Source of the DNA: Megasphaera sp. UBA1696
GTDB taxonomy: Bacteria; Bacillota; Negativicutes; Veillonellales; Megasphaeraceae
Assembly: GCA_002319965.1 (NCBI GenBank)
Contig: DCJQ01000007.1
Location: 1 to 33,384, forward strand
Length of the DNA stretch: 33,384 nucleotides
Reading direction: 5' to 3'
Part shown: positions 7,672 through 15,726 of the stretch, in pieces
How positions within the stretch are numbered: the first letter of the stretch is position 1
Layout: each line of letters opens with the position of its first letter
Program-made: the position numbers and the translations under genes
Notes under the pieces: generated by a model
Database searches by the model: none
What the model saw: only the letters and a program-made list of their open reading frames with translations
Told to the model about the DNA's origin: nothing

Positions 7672-7718
7672 TAAAAAAAGAGCCTCGCATAGATGTTCAT
7701 GACATCATGCGAGACTCT
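7672..7718 (-). terminator. Expression-platform terminator of the cobalamin riboswitch
   Basis: On the minus strand an 11-bp stem with one mismatch (7680-7690 with 7707-7717) is followed by seven Ts. It lies between the riboswitch and cbiK, the layout of a transcription-terminating off switch. Confidence 0.88.
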
Positions 7719-7729
7719 TCCTAGTCTAT

Positions 7730-7948
7730 ATCGTCGTAAGTTCTGACTATCAATCGCCATCCCCATCGCTCGCAGGTCAATCGGTGATTTTTAACCAGGC
7801 AGTTCTTCTGGCTCGGAATCACAGCCTTGCTGCGCCTTCCCATACGTTCGTACAGTGGCATCATAGCAGCCGGGCTCCTCCTTACAGCGGCGGGACCGCG
7901 CCGGTCTTTCACCGGACTTCTCTATTGAGCTTACGCACCTGATATACG
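7730..7948 (-). ncRNA. Cobalamin riboswitch controlling cbiK
   Basis: On the minus strand the conserved core of the adenosylcobalamin riboswitch is readable in order: AATAGAGAA, CCGGTGAAAGACCGG, GTCCCGCCGCTGTAA, GGAGGAGCCCGGCTGC, and the B12 box GCCACTG (7853-7859). The closing P1 helix can form between CGTAAG (7930-7935) and CTTACG (7735-7740). A terminator follows directly, then cbiK. The ends are approximate. Confidence 0.95.
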
Positions 7949-7990
7949 CTATGTATTTGTAAAGAAATAGTAGTTAGCCGATTCCTTATC

Positions 7991-8503
7991 TTATAAAACC
8001 AAGGTCGGAGCTACATAGGTACGAGCCAGTAATTCCTGGTTGAGGGAATAGAGGCCCTTAGCATCTTTGCCAAACAGTTCATATTTTTTAAGCAGGTCGT
8101 CGGCATTCTTTTCTTCTTCGCCCTGTTCTTTGACGAACCAGTCGAAGCACTGCATGGTGCGGTAATCATGGACGCTGTCAGCGGCATGATAGATTTTATT
8201 GATTAAGGAAGTTACATACTGTTCATGAGCCAGGCCTTCTTTGAGGACTGCTTCCGCGCTTGCAAAGTCATTCTGCGGCTGTTTAACGGCTTCAAAGATA
8301 ACTCTTTCGCCATTGTTGTGCAGGTAAGTCCGCATCAACATGGCGTGGTCATGTTCTTCCTGAGCCTGGATATCGTACCAGTTGGCAAAGCCGTCGAGAC
8401 CGTTGTCATAGAAGTAGTTGGCAAAGGACAAATACAAATATGCAGAGAAAAATTCTTCATTGATCTGAGCGTTAATTAATTCTTTTACTTTTGCATCAAG
8501 CAT
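7991..8503 (-). CDS. ftn: Bacterial ferritin (non-haem)
   Basis: The 170-residue protein is a four-helix-bundle ferritin that stores iron as a 24-subunit shell. The ferroxidase-centre residues are present: Glu17, Glu50 and His53 (QAQEEHDHA), Glu94, Gln127 and Glu130 (KEQGEEEKN). Length and motifs match prokaryotic FtnA rather than Dps or bacterioferritin; no conserved haem-binding methionine is evident. The ATG follows AAGGAGG. It has its own promoter. No terminator is visible before the cobalamin riboswitch downstream, so its transcript may feed the riboswitch-cbiK unit. No Fur box was recognised. Confidence 0.95.
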   Translation of the reverse strand: MLDAKVKELINAQINEEFFSAYLYLSFANYFYDNGLDGFANWYDIQAQEEHDHAMLMRTYLHNNGERVIFEAVKQPQNDFASAEAVLKEGLAHEQYVTSLINKIYHAADSVHDYRTMQCFDWFVKEQGEEEKNADDLLKKYELFGKDAKGLYSLNQELLARTYVAPTLVL

Positions 8504-8568
8504 AGTAATACCTCCTTGTTTCCTTTCTGAAAACTCGTATAAAACGGGCTTTTTATTTAAGCAACTTT

Positions 8569-8597
8569 ATTATAACACATTTTGCAGGTTCTGAAAC
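8569..8597 (-). promoter_or_regulatory. Ferritin promoter (extended -10)
   Basis: On the minus strand TATAAT (8569-8574) is preceded by TGT, giving an extended -10. The hexamer 17 bases upstream is GTTTCA (8592-8597), a weak -35. Confidence 0.6.
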
Positions 8598-8634
8598 CTA
8601 TTTTTAGCTATTTTCTAAAGAAAATCAATATTAA

Positions 8635-9966
8635 TTAGTTGGAACCGGGTCCTTTATGGTGACTGTGGCTGCCATCCTTGTAATCGACATGGATGGTCCC
8701 CATGTGCACCTTACCGTCGACAATCGACAAAGCATCGGTCGAAACGTCGCCGAAAAACATGGATATGACGACATCTTGGAAGTGAAGTTCTTTACCGTCT
8801 TGGGCAAAGGAACCGGAAATGCCTCGGAAGGGCAGTCCATGATAGCGTCCCGGACCGGACCAAAAATCTCCATAAATAGCTTTCGTCCCAGTCGTGCGAT
8901 TTTCTTCCATATGAAGATTTAAGTCGACATCGCAGCGCAAAAACAGGTCATGGGCAGCAATGCTCCCCTGAAGCCGGGTCCCTACGATGTCTGCTGTGTA
9001 AGATTTATCATCTAAATTAATCTGCCCCCGTCCCTTCATGGAGCCTCCGAAAACACCGGCCGTGACATCACTGATATCAAGACTCCCCTTTTCATAGTGA
9101 ACCTGACCTTTTACGTCCGTAAATACCAAGGTCGTAATATCGAGCTTATCCATCGTCAAAATGCCGTCGATGACAGGTTTATCCAATGGCCCCTTGATAT
9201 CGGCAGAGACGGTAGCCGAGTCGTCAATATCGAGACCGGCACCGAGGGATTTCGGATTACAGTCGGTCAGAAGCAGGAATAAGTCGTACTGCGGTGTTTC
9301 CGGTGCAAAGTCGATGCTACCCCGGATGCGCAGGGATTTAGCAGCCACGGTCCCGGAAAAAGGGCCGGCCTGCAAATTGATATCGGTCTTGCCCTTGGTA
9401 TGGATATCCGCGTCTAAATCGACGTCTTCTATGGTGAAGTGACGGTCCGGGGACTCCGCCTCGATGGTACTGTGACGCAGTACGACACGACAGTTAAAAG
9501 GGCGGTTTCCTTTCGGTCCTGTCAGTTCAATAACCTTCTGCCCTTTTTTCTCGCTGTCTTTAGGATTCGATTTGATGTGCTGCAATTCCATCTTGTCATT
9601 AAAAATCAGGTGTAGATAAGCCTGATTCAAGGTTACCGACTCTATCGTCCCTGTCCCGATGCGTCCGGTCAGTATATCTCTTATCTTGACGGTAAACTGA
9701 CCATCCGGTATCTGGGCTAACGTGCTGCCGTCCGGAGCGACCCAAAGCAAGTTTTCAAAAGAAACGGTGCCGCCCGGTGTGGCCGTCAATCGTTCCACCG
9801 TAACCGCACCGGGAAAGAGTTGCCGTTCGGCAACGGTGCGGTTAAATATATCGGCGGCCTTATAGCTCATATAAAAGCAAAGCCCGTAGAGAACGGCTGC
9901 CAGGATAAGGAGACCCAAAAGGCCTTTTATGATTTTTTTCTTATGACGTTCTAACCAAGTTGCCAC
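8635..9966 (-). CDS. AsmA-like inner-membrane-anchored envelope protein
   Basis: About 443 residues: a basic start, one transmembrane helix (about residues 13-35, GLLGLLILAAVLYGLCFYM), then a long domain of repeating amphipathic beta-strands. This is the look of AsmA/TamB-type proteins, which span the periplasm and are linked to lipid transport or outer-membrane assembly. Segments such as GPLDKPVIDGILTMDKLDI and GVFGGSMKGRGQINL resemble the repeated grooves of that group. The C-terminus is histidine-rich (SHSHHKG). The ATG at 9969 has only 2 bases between AGGAGG and the codon; the adjacent GTG at 9966 has 5 and is preferred. It has its own promoter. Family assignment is by overall pattern, so moderate. 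Confidence 0.7.
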   Translation of the reverse strand: MATWLERHKKKIIKGLLGLLILAAVLYGLCFYMSYKAADIFNRTVAERQLFPGAVTVERLTATPGGTVSFENLLWVAPDGSTLAQIPDGQFTVKIRDILTGRIGTGTIESVTLNQAYLHLIFNDKMELQHIKSNPKDSEKKGQKVIELTGPKGNRPFNCRVVLRHSTIEAESPDRHFTIEDVDLDADIHTKGKTDINLQAGPFSGTVAAKSLRIRGSIDFAPETPQYDLFLLLTDCNPKSLGAGLDIDDSATVSADIKGPLDKPVIDGILTMDKLDITTLVFTDVKGQVHYEKGSLDISDVTAGVFGGSMKGRGQINLDDKSYTADIVGTRLQGSIAAHDLFLRCDVDLNLHMEENRTTGTKAIYGDFWSGPGRYHGLPFRGISGSFAQDGKELHFQDVVISMFFGDVSTDALSIVDGKVHMGTIHVDYKDGSHSHHKGPGSN

Positions 9967-10117
9967 CATAACCTCCTACATCCCGCGCCGTATCCGCCTT
10001 CATTCCAAAGAAGATGATCCGGCCATCATAAGCCAGCCGCCATTTACAAGTTTACCAATTCCATAAACAAAAGTTGATATACAGGTGTGCTTTTCGCATA
10101 TTTTAGGGGATATCCCT

Positions 10118-10145
10118 ATTATAAACTAAAGTAAATTCGTTTCAA
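10118..10145 (-). promoter_or_regulatory. Promoter of the AsmA-like gene
   Basis: On the minus strand TTGAAA (10140-10145) and TATAAT (10118-10123) are 16 bases apart. The 10-bp palindrome GGGATATCCC lies just downstream of the -10, about where transcription starts. The leader is about 145 bases long. Confidence 0.7.
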
Positions 10146-10200
10146 GCTTATTCATGAAGCGAAAAATATAGCTGCCCCTTTATCGCAGCCTCTTCCCTTT

Positions 10201-10233
10201 ATAAAAAATGCTGTCCCCGAAGAGACAGCATTC
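10201..10233 (-). terminator. Terminator at the end of the dnaX-to-acetyltransferase run
   Basis: On the minus strand a 9-bp perfect stem, AATGCTGTC with GACAGCATT (10207-10215 and 10224-10232), runs into TTTT. It lies 12 bases after the acetyltransferase stop. Confidence 0.88.
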
Positions 10234-10244
10234 ATAAAACAGTT

Positions 10245-11405
10245 TTAATACCATTCGTTGATCCAGTTTTTTTCTGTAGGGAACAAGTCCTGCAGAACCT
10301 CTAAGGCCGTATCCGAACCTTGGAGTTTTTCATTGAACACCAGGTCACTTACATCCATAGCACCAAAGATCAATAAGGCCAGGGTACCAATCGGCATCGT
10401 CACATCGGCAGATGCTGACACTTCTCGGGTGACAATGCCCCTGCCCTCGGTTACAGTCAAGGTGAAGGTACCGCAGTTCCAATCGGCCAGGGGATCTTCC
10501 GTCTTGAAGGTAATCGTCCCATCCGCACGATAAGGCTGCTGCTCTAAGGCCCCTTTGACGTCGACAACGCGGCCGGTCATGAAGGGCATCGTTTCGTGGC
10601 CTGATTTTCCATCGGGATAGAAGCGATAGGACTGGTCATGAATGCCCTCGTTCCACTGAAAGGCTTCGCCTTGAGAACGATGGTTATACATATAGCCGAG
10701 AAGGCCGGCCTTGCCTTTACGAGAGGTGTAGACAAATTCACCACTGACAATCGTCGGTTGTCCCAGTTGGTAAAAGGCATATCCAATAGGCGTATCGCCA
10801 TCGAAACAGACGGCAATATTGCCTTCTCCCAATTGAGCGTCGATATGGCTGCGCCAACTTTTTTCGTCACGCAGCGCATATCCGGAAAGTCCCTTCGTAT
10901 AGCCGTCATACACAGCTGCCAAGTATGGCCATTGGTCGCTGCTGTTGACGAAGGCATAGCGGACGGTACGATCCGTCAACGGGCGCAGGGCTTCAAGGGG
11001 CAGCGTTTCTTTCCACTGATGGCAATAAAGTTCATAGCCGTAAGGCTGATAGAAACCGGCCTTACTGGGCATGAGGATATTGACGTAATGGCCGCGTCGT
11101 TTCATTTCAGCTAAGGCAGCCGTCAGCAGTTTGCCGCCAATGCCGCCGCGCCGAGCGGCCGGATGAGTTGCAAGTCCGACGATATAAGACGTATCGATGG
11201 CCTTGCCCCTTAGGGACAGGGTGTAGGGATTGAGATGCGTCAGGCAGGCCATCTCATCATCTTGAAAGCCCATAAGAACATTTTCCGGCTGATAAAAATG
11301 GTTGAAGTACCACTGGAAGAACGGGTCTTCCCGATGTTCAAAACAGTAGTCCCATAGGCTTTCGACGAGACCTCGGTCTTCAGGAGAAGCCAAGCGGAAA
11401 TCCAT
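10245..11405 (-). CDS. Eis-like GNAT N-acetyltransferase
   Basis: The 386-residue protein has the tripartite layout of the Eis family. It has an N-terminal GNAT domain with the acetyl-CoA loop VGLATHPAARRGGIGGKLL (about 76-94), then NILMPSKAGFYQPYGYE. A second GNAT-like fold follows, and a C-terminal SCP2-like domain begins near MTGRVVDVKGAL. Eis proteins acetylate amines on aminoglycosides or protein lysines; the natural substrate here is unknown. The ATG follows AAGGGGGC. It is the last gene of a long minus-strand run, 12 bases after the DUF2156 gene, and ends at a strong terminator. Cytoplasmic. Confidence 0.87.
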   Translation of the reverse strand: MDFRLASPEDRGLVESLWDYCFEHREDPFFQWYFNHFYQPENVLMGFQDDEMACLTHLNPYTLSLRGKAIDTSYIVGLATHPAARRGGIGGKLLTAALAEMKRRGHYVNILMPSKAGFYQPYGYELYCHQWKETLPLEALRPLTDRTVRYAFVNSSDQWPYLAAVYDGYTKGLSGYALRDEKSWRSHIDAQLGEGNIAVCFDGDTPIGYAFYQLGQPTIVSGEFVYTSRKGKAGLLGYMYNHRSQGEAFQWNEGIHDQSYRFYPDGKSGHETMPFMTGRVVDVKGALEQQPYRADGTITFKTEDPLADWNCGTFTLTVTEGRGIVTREVSASADVTMPIGTLALLIFGAMDVSDLVFNEKLQGSDTALEVLQDLFPTEKNWINEWY

Positions 11406-11417
11406 AAAAAAGCCCCC

Positions 11418-12326
11418 TTATTTCTTACGCAGCGTGACGTCGTACTTTTCTACGAAATGGTCGGGATTGTACGATTCCTTGGAATGGCGCAGGCCGGGAA
11501 TCCCCATGTCTTCTTCACGATTGATATAGGTCGTATGGCCCCAGGCATGGACGACGAATTCATGGTTAATGGCTTGATATAGACCGCGGATCGTAGGATC
11601 ACTCTTTTCAAAATGGATGATGGCCGTATCGTCATTGAGCATTTCACCGATGGAGAAGGCCACGATTTTATTGTACATGCGGATAGCGCCGCCCGTCGGC
11701 TGCAGTACCGACCAGTTATTGAAGACCGTTTCAATGGCATGGCGTTCTCCTAAGAGTTCATCGTCGTCATCGCCGTCTTCGTGCTGATTATACCAGGTCT
11801 TTTCGGCTTCCAGACATTCGTCAAAGATATCTTCCGTAATGGGCACATATTCCCAGTTACCGATATATTGATTGCGGAAGTGATTGAGATTATTTTTCTT
11901 CTGACGGAATTTTTTACCGGATAAGTTGATCAGGCTCTGGGTCAAGTATACGTATTCATAATTGTCCCGGTCCGGCGTAAAATCATAACAGTCTTCACAG
12001 AGCGCCTTGATTCGTTCAACAGCTGCCGGCGTAACGCCCTTCATGAGAAAGGGATAACCGTGTTCTTCAAACCACTCATGCATGCGCAGGACGCCTTTGA
12101 CAAAGCTGCCGTCTTTACGGGCAAAAGGCGGAATCCAGAACTGCTTTTTACCGCGGCCTGAACGTACATAGAGGACGTTATCTTCTTCGGCCCACTGGAT
12201 TTCATAAGGCTTTTGCCAGGCAAACAAGGTCATAAAGGTCGCATCCGCCTGTTCATACCGCTTTTCCTGAAAATACGTATCGATGAGCGGTTTATCTTCT
12301 AATCTAAATTCTCTGAATTGAATAAT
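11418..12326 (-). CDS. DUF2156 / LPG-synthase C-terminal-like protein, probable ATT start
   Basis: The protein belongs to the DUF2156 family, related to the GNAT-like C-terminal domain of lysyl-phosphatidylglycerol synthases. Typical segments are SGKKFRQKKNNLNHF and NREEDMGIPGLRHSKESYNP. Its reaction is unknown; aminoacyl or acyl transfer is inferred from the fold. The first ATG (12233) gives 271 residues but cuts off the normal start. In frame upstream the sequence encodes IQFREFRLEDKPLIDTYF and KRYEQADATF, the expected beginning. No ATG, GTG, TTG or CTG occurs between the upstream TAG and that ATG. ATT at 12324-12326 lies 6 bases after AGGGGGAG (12333-12340), so I place the start there (302 residues). 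It sits 19 bases after the glycosylase stop. Confidence 0.8.
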   Translation of the reverse strand: MIQFREFRLEDKPLIDTYFQEKRYEQADATFMTLFAWQKPYEIQWAEEDNVLYVRSGRGKKQFWIPPFARKDGSFVKGVLRMHEWFEEHGYPFLMKGVTPAAVERIKALCEDCYDFTPDRDNYEYVYLTQSLINLSGKKFRQKKNNLNHFRNQYIGNWEYVPITEDIFDECLEAEKTWYNQHEDGDDDDELLGERHAIETVFNNWSVLQPTGGAIRMYNKIVAFSIGEMLNDDTAIIHFEKSDPTIRGLYQAINHEFVVHAWGHTTYINREEDMGIPGLRHSKESYNPDHFVEKYDVTLRKK

Positions 12327-12345
12327 AGTAATCTCCCCCTAAAAG

Positions 12346-12957
12346 TTACAGCACCTTAGATACATAAGGATTGTCATTAATATAGAAACGCCAGGGAAAA
12401 GATTTCCCATGGGTTGCGTAATCAATATTAATGCGCGTCGTCTGCACGATGTCAATGGCAGACTCAGTGTCATCATGAGCTATATAAAGGACGGGCCCCG
12501 TTAAATCAAGCTCATTCTGCACTCTTGTAATTCCAAAAGCCTGACAGAGCTTCCCCGGCCCGTTTGTCAGGTTCTTGCCGAGCTTCTTAGCCTTGCGGCG
12601 CCCGGCCATCAATTCCATTCCAATAACCGGTTCGACAGCGCGAACAAGGACAGCCTGTCCCTGTCCGGACGGACCGGTAACGACATTGAAACAAGAATAC
12701 ATTCCATAGATCAAGTAAACGTAGCTGATGCCGCCCTTATGAAACATGGGGGCCGTTCGGCCGGTCAGGCCGCGAAAGCTGTGAGAGCCGTCGTCAGCTA
12801 CCCCGTCATAGGTACAGCCGTAAGCTTCTGTTTCGACAATCCGGCCGGCACAAAGGCCTTCCGGCGTCTTATGAACAAGGTATTGTCCCGGAAGCTTCGG
12901 CGCAACGGTTACGGCATCGGATAAAAATTCCCGGGGCGTCCAAGTAGGGCCTATCAT
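12346..12957 (-). CDS. 3-methyladenine DNA glycosylase (AAG/MPG family)
   Basis: The 203-residue protein removes alkylated purines from DNA. Family motifs are clear: RIVETEAY (39-46, with the catalytic-type glutamates 42 and 44), DDGSHSFRGLTGRTAPMF, YVYLIYGMYSCFNVV, AVLVRAVEP and LTNGPGKLCQAFGI. Length is normal. It overlaps the stop of the IclR gene by 4 bases (ATGA), so translation is probably coupled. It lies in the same run as recR and dnaX, giving a repair/replication flavour to the operon. Confidence 0.95.
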   Translation of the reverse strand: MIGPTWTPREFLSDAVTVAPKLPGQYLVHKTPEGLCAGRIVETEAYGCTYDGVADDGSHSFRGLTGRTAPMFHKGGISYVYLIYGMYSCFNVVTGPSGQGQAVLVRAVEPVIGMELMAGRRKAKKLGKNLTNGPGKLCQAFGITRVQNELDLTGPVLYIAHDDTESAIDIVQTTRINIDYATHGKSFPWRFYINDNPYVSKVL

Positions 12958-13703
12958 GATTTTTTCCGGTATCCTAAGGAATGTGAAATTTCATAAGCAA
13001 ATTGACTGGCTTTAAACAGCATCTTTTGACGAATAGAGTCATAAAAACGCATAGACGGACCGGCAATTGTCAAGGAAGCAATGACCTGCCCTTCGAAGTT
13101 AAAAATAGGAACGGCCAGGGCAAACAACCCATGTTCGCTTTCATCCTGCGTAATGGCATAGCCGTTGTGGCGAATGGAAGCAAACTCTTCTTCAGACATG
13201 TTGCCGTATTTATCGATATAGCCTTGGCGTTCTTCATCATGAGCCCAAGCCAAAAGCACCTTGCCGGCAGCTCCCTTGTAAAGGGGCAGGGACTCACCGA
13301 TAGGAATGACCCGTCGAAGGGAGTGAGTGCTTTCTACATGATCGAGGCAGATGCGAAATTCGCCTTCTGCAATATAAATACTGACCGTTTCATTAAACAA
13401 CTGTTGTAAACGTCGTAAATAAGGTTTAGCCAAGGTGACCACATTCTCCGTCCAGTGCGACGAGTATCCGAGAGCCAGCGCCTTAGGTCCCAGGCGGTAT
13501 TTCTTGGATGCATCGCTGCGGGTCAGATATTGACGGCGTTCCAGCGTGTTTACAATGCGGAATGCCGTCGACGTATTCAGGCCCGTATGCTCGGCGATTT
13601 CCTTTAAGGTCATCCCCGTATTGCACTCGACGAACAAATCGAGGACATCAAGGCTTTTTTCCAGAGATTTCAATAAACTGCTCTGATGTTCATCTTTGCC
13701 CAC
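12954..13703 (-). CDS. IclR-family transcription regulator
   Basis: The protein has the two IclR domains. There is an N-terminal winged helix (SLEKSLDVLDLF, then LKEIAEHTGLNTSTAFRIVNTLERRQYL) and a C-terminal effector domain. The latter carries LPLYKGAAGKVLLAW and AITQDESEHGLFALAVPIFNFEGQVIASLTIAGPS. IclR proteins usually repress catabolic genes and respond to a small carbon acid; no obvious target lies next to it. The longest frame begins with GTG at 13712, but that codon abuts its AGGGAGG. A second in-frame GTG at 13703 is 9 bases away and is preferred (249 residues). It follows the HlyD-type gene closely and overlaps the glycosylase start. Confidence 0.93.
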   Translation of the reverse strand: MGKDEHQSSLLKSLEKSLDVLDLFVECNTGMTLKEIAEHTGLNTSTAFRIVNTLERRQYLTRSDASKKYRLGPKALALGYSSHWTENVVTLAKPYLRRLQQLFNETVSIYIAEGEFRICLDHVESTHSLRRVIPIGESLPLYKGAAGKVLLAWAHDEERQGYIDKYGNMSEEEFASIRHNGYAITQDESEHGLFALAVPIFNFEGQVIASLTIAGPSMRFYDSIRQKMLFKASQFAYEISHSLGYRKKS

Positions 13704-13724
13704 TGGCCTCACCCTCCCTTGAAA

Positions 13725-14861
13725 TTATGACTTTACACTCATTCCGATTTCCAGTGAATCAGGCGGATCGGAAACGACAATATCGCCTTCTTGAAGGCCG
13801 TCTAAAATGACGACGCGGCCGTCCGATTCATCGCCGGTCAATACGGACCGAGCATCGGCTAAACCGCTGCTGTTAACGATGTAAACGAAATCACCGCTGT
13901 CCTTGGTACGGACAGCCGTCTTCGGAACCGTAATCTGTGAAACTTCCTGCGGCGTGGCAATGCGGACATGGTAAAATTCACCGGGAACAAAGAGATTCTT
14001 GGCATTATTAAAGGTGACTTTTGCCATATAAGAACCGGTTGACGGATCTTTTTCCGTTGCCAAGTAGGTCAATTCGCCGGTTTCCGTTTCGCCGGAAGGC
14101 GCAATGATGGAAATCTGCAAACTGCCTGCACCCTTAGCATCTGACAAGGCTTTTACATACATTTCCGGTACGGCAAAGGTAGCCACCAACGGTGACATCT
14201 GTTGAATCGTCGCCAATACATTGCCGGCAACGGCGATAGACGGATTGTCGGATACGGCCGTTACCCGCCCTTCGATAGGCGAATAAATCGTCGCATTCCC
14301 CAGCATGTCGCGAGCCGTCTGAATGGCCTGCTGGAGCTGGGCAATCCGTTCCTGATTGACCGGTGCTGCTTCAGGAACCTGGACAGTCTGGGTGCCGCCG
14401 CCTGAATCAGCCATCATCTGATTGTATTCAACCTTGGATAAGGCCCCCATATTATACCAGGCTTTAAGTTCAGCCCGACGGCCGCCATTATCGCTGCTGC
14501 CGCTGTCCGGAACGGTAACCGTCCGATACGTCGGAGCCGCTGCCGCAGAGGCAGCTACCAGTTCGGCTTCAGCTTGACTGACACTTTGTTGATATGGGGC
14601 AGCATCGACTTGGGCGACAACGTCACCGGCTTTTACCTGCTGACCGACGGCCAGCGGGGTCGATACCAGCTTTCCCGAGATTTTTGGAACGATGTTGGTT
14701 ACATTCAAAGCCGTAATATTTGCATCTAAGGTCAGGGCTACGGGATGGTTGGACTTTGAAACCGTCTCCGTTTCCGTAGACACGCTGTTGCCGCATCCCG
14801 TCAGGACAGAAACCGCGAAGACCGCAGTACAGGCCAATACAGCCCATTTCTTTAATTTCAC
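13725..14861 (-). CDS. HlyD/RND-type periplasmic adaptor lipoprotein (membrane fusion protein)
   Basis: The protein is a membrane-fusion subunit of an efflux system. It has a lipoprotein signal (KLKKWAVLACTAVFAVSVLTGC, modified Cys23), lipoyl-like halves (VPKISGKLVSTPLAVGQQVKAGDVVAQVD and ATIYSPIEGRVTAV), a helical hairpin between them, and beta-barrel and membrane-proximal segments. The hairpin is interrupted by a low-complexity Gly/Ser/Pro-rich stretch. The frame opens at ATG 14879, but that codon has no ribosome-binding site. GTG at 14861 follows GAAGGG by 5 bases and gives the cleaner lipoprotein signal, so it is preferred. No inner-membrane pump or outer-membrane channel gene is adjacent: its neighbours are bofA and an IclR regulator. 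Confidence 0.88.
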   Translation of the reverse strand: MKLKKWAVLACTAVFAVSVLTGCGNSVSTETETVSKSNHPVALTLDANITALNVTNIVPKISGKLVSTPLAVGQQVKAGDVVAQVDAAPYQQSVSQAEAELVAASAAAAPTYRTVTVPDSGSSDNGGRRAELKAWYNMGALSKVEYNQMMADSGGGTQTVQVPEAAPVNQERIAQLQQAIQTARDMLGNATIYSPIEGRVTAVSDNPSIAVAGNVLATIQQMSPLVATFAVPEMYVKALSDAKGAGSLQISIIAPSGETETGELTYLATEKDPSTGSYMAKVTFNNAKNLFVPGEFYHVRIATPQEVSQITVPKTAVRTKDSGDFVYIVNSSGLADARSVLTGDESDGRVVILDGLQEGDIVVSDPPDSLEIGMSVKS

Positions 14862-14882
14862 GATATCCCTTCTTCGCATACG

Positions 14883-15128
14883 TTAAAAAAACGTGTAATA
14901 CAACGTAACCAGCACGACGCCGGGCAGGCCAAACAGACCCATGATAAGACCTGTTGCCAGCGTAATCGGAACGTGCTGAAAACCAAAAAGATAGCCGAAA
15001 TGATTGACGCCGTATAATACGATAAGGCCAATGATGACATTGACCACGAGATGGCGCATAGGGGTTAAAATCACCTTATGCACCAAATATAAGATAGCGA
15101 CGCCGATGGCTATCGACAGATATTCCAT
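14883..15128 (-). CDS. bofA: BofA-family membrane protein (pro-sigma-K processing inhibitor family)
   Basis: The 81-residue protein has three or so hydrophobic segments, with LVVNVIIGLIVLYGVNHFG and a glycine-rich LPGVVLVTLYYTFF end typical of BofA. In Bacillus, BofA holds back sigma-K processing during sporulation; related genes occur in Negativicutes. The frame is open further upstream, but the ATG at 15128 follows GAGGAAGG and lies 7 bases after the recR stop, the usual recR-bofA arrangement. No other sporulation gene is in the window. Confidence 0.85.
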   Translation of the reverse strand: MEYLSIAIGVAILYLVHKVILTPMRHLVVNVIIGLIVLYGVNHFGYLFGFQHVPITLATGLIMGLFGLPGVVLVTLYYTFF

Positions 15129-15135
15129 ACCTTCC

Positions 15136-15726
15136 TCACATTTCCTGCCGATTGGCAACGGCACCTGCCAGTGTCGCTTCGTCGGCATATTCGATATCGC
15201 CGCCCATAGGAAGTCCGCGAGCAATACGAGTTACGCGAATGCCGGCCGTCTTGATGAGACGCGACAAATATAAGGCCGTTGCTTCCCCTTCCACGTCCGG
15301 ATCGGTGGCCAAGATAACTTCCTTTACATCGGTATTTCCCAAACGCTGCAGCAATTCCCGGATGCGCAAATCCTCGACATTAACTCCGTCCAAAGGAGAA
15401 AGGGCTCCGTGAAGGACGTGGTATAAGCCGTGGTAATCACCGCTTCGCTCGATAGCCTGGACGTCCTGCGGCGTTTCTACGACGCAGATTGTCGAATGGT
15501 CGCGGCTGGTATCACTACAGATAGGGCAGGGGTCCTGGGAAGACAAGTTGAAGCAAACCGAGCAAAAGTGCATATTTTCCTTAGCATCGCGAATGGCATT
15601 GATAAATTCATCGACGCGGCCCGTCGGCTGCTGAACGATGTAGTAGGCCAGCTTCCGAGCCGTTTTAACGCCAATCCCCGGCAGGCAGCGGAACTGCTCG
15701 GTAAGCTTGTCTAACGGCGTATCCAT
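15136..15726 (-). CDS. recR: Recombination mediator protein RecR
   Basis: The 196-residue protein acts with RecF/RecO to load RecA at single-strand gaps. It has the N-terminal helix-hairpin-helix (LPGIGVKTARKLAYYI), a four-cysteine zinc finger (Cys55, 58, 67, 70), and a Toprim domain (STICVVETPQDVQAIE to EVILATDPDVEGEATALYL). It ends in the typical ARGLPMGGDIEYADEATLAGA segment. Its ATG overlaps the ybaB stop by one base (TAATG), indicating translational coupling. The order dnaX-ybaB-recR-bofA is conserved in Firmicutes. Confidence 0.98.
   Translation of the reverse strand: MDTPLDKLTEQFRCLPGIGVKTARKLAYYIVQQPTGRVDEFINAIRDAKENMHFCSVCFNLSSQDPCPICSDTSRDHSTICVVETPQDVQAIERSGDYHGLYHVLHGALSPLDGVNVEDLRIRELLQRLGNTDVKEVILATDPDVEGEATALYLSRLIKTAGIRVTRIARGLPMGGDIEYADEATLAGAVANRQEM

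Noticed and set aside
7721..7912. Minus-strand 63-codon frame
   Set aside because: It lies entirely inside the cobalamin riboswitch, whose conserved RNA motifs explain the sequence.
10110..10121. GGGATATCCC palindrome at the AsmA promoter as an operator
   Set aside because: A 10-bp palindrome seen once is too weak to claim as an operator; noted only with the promoter.
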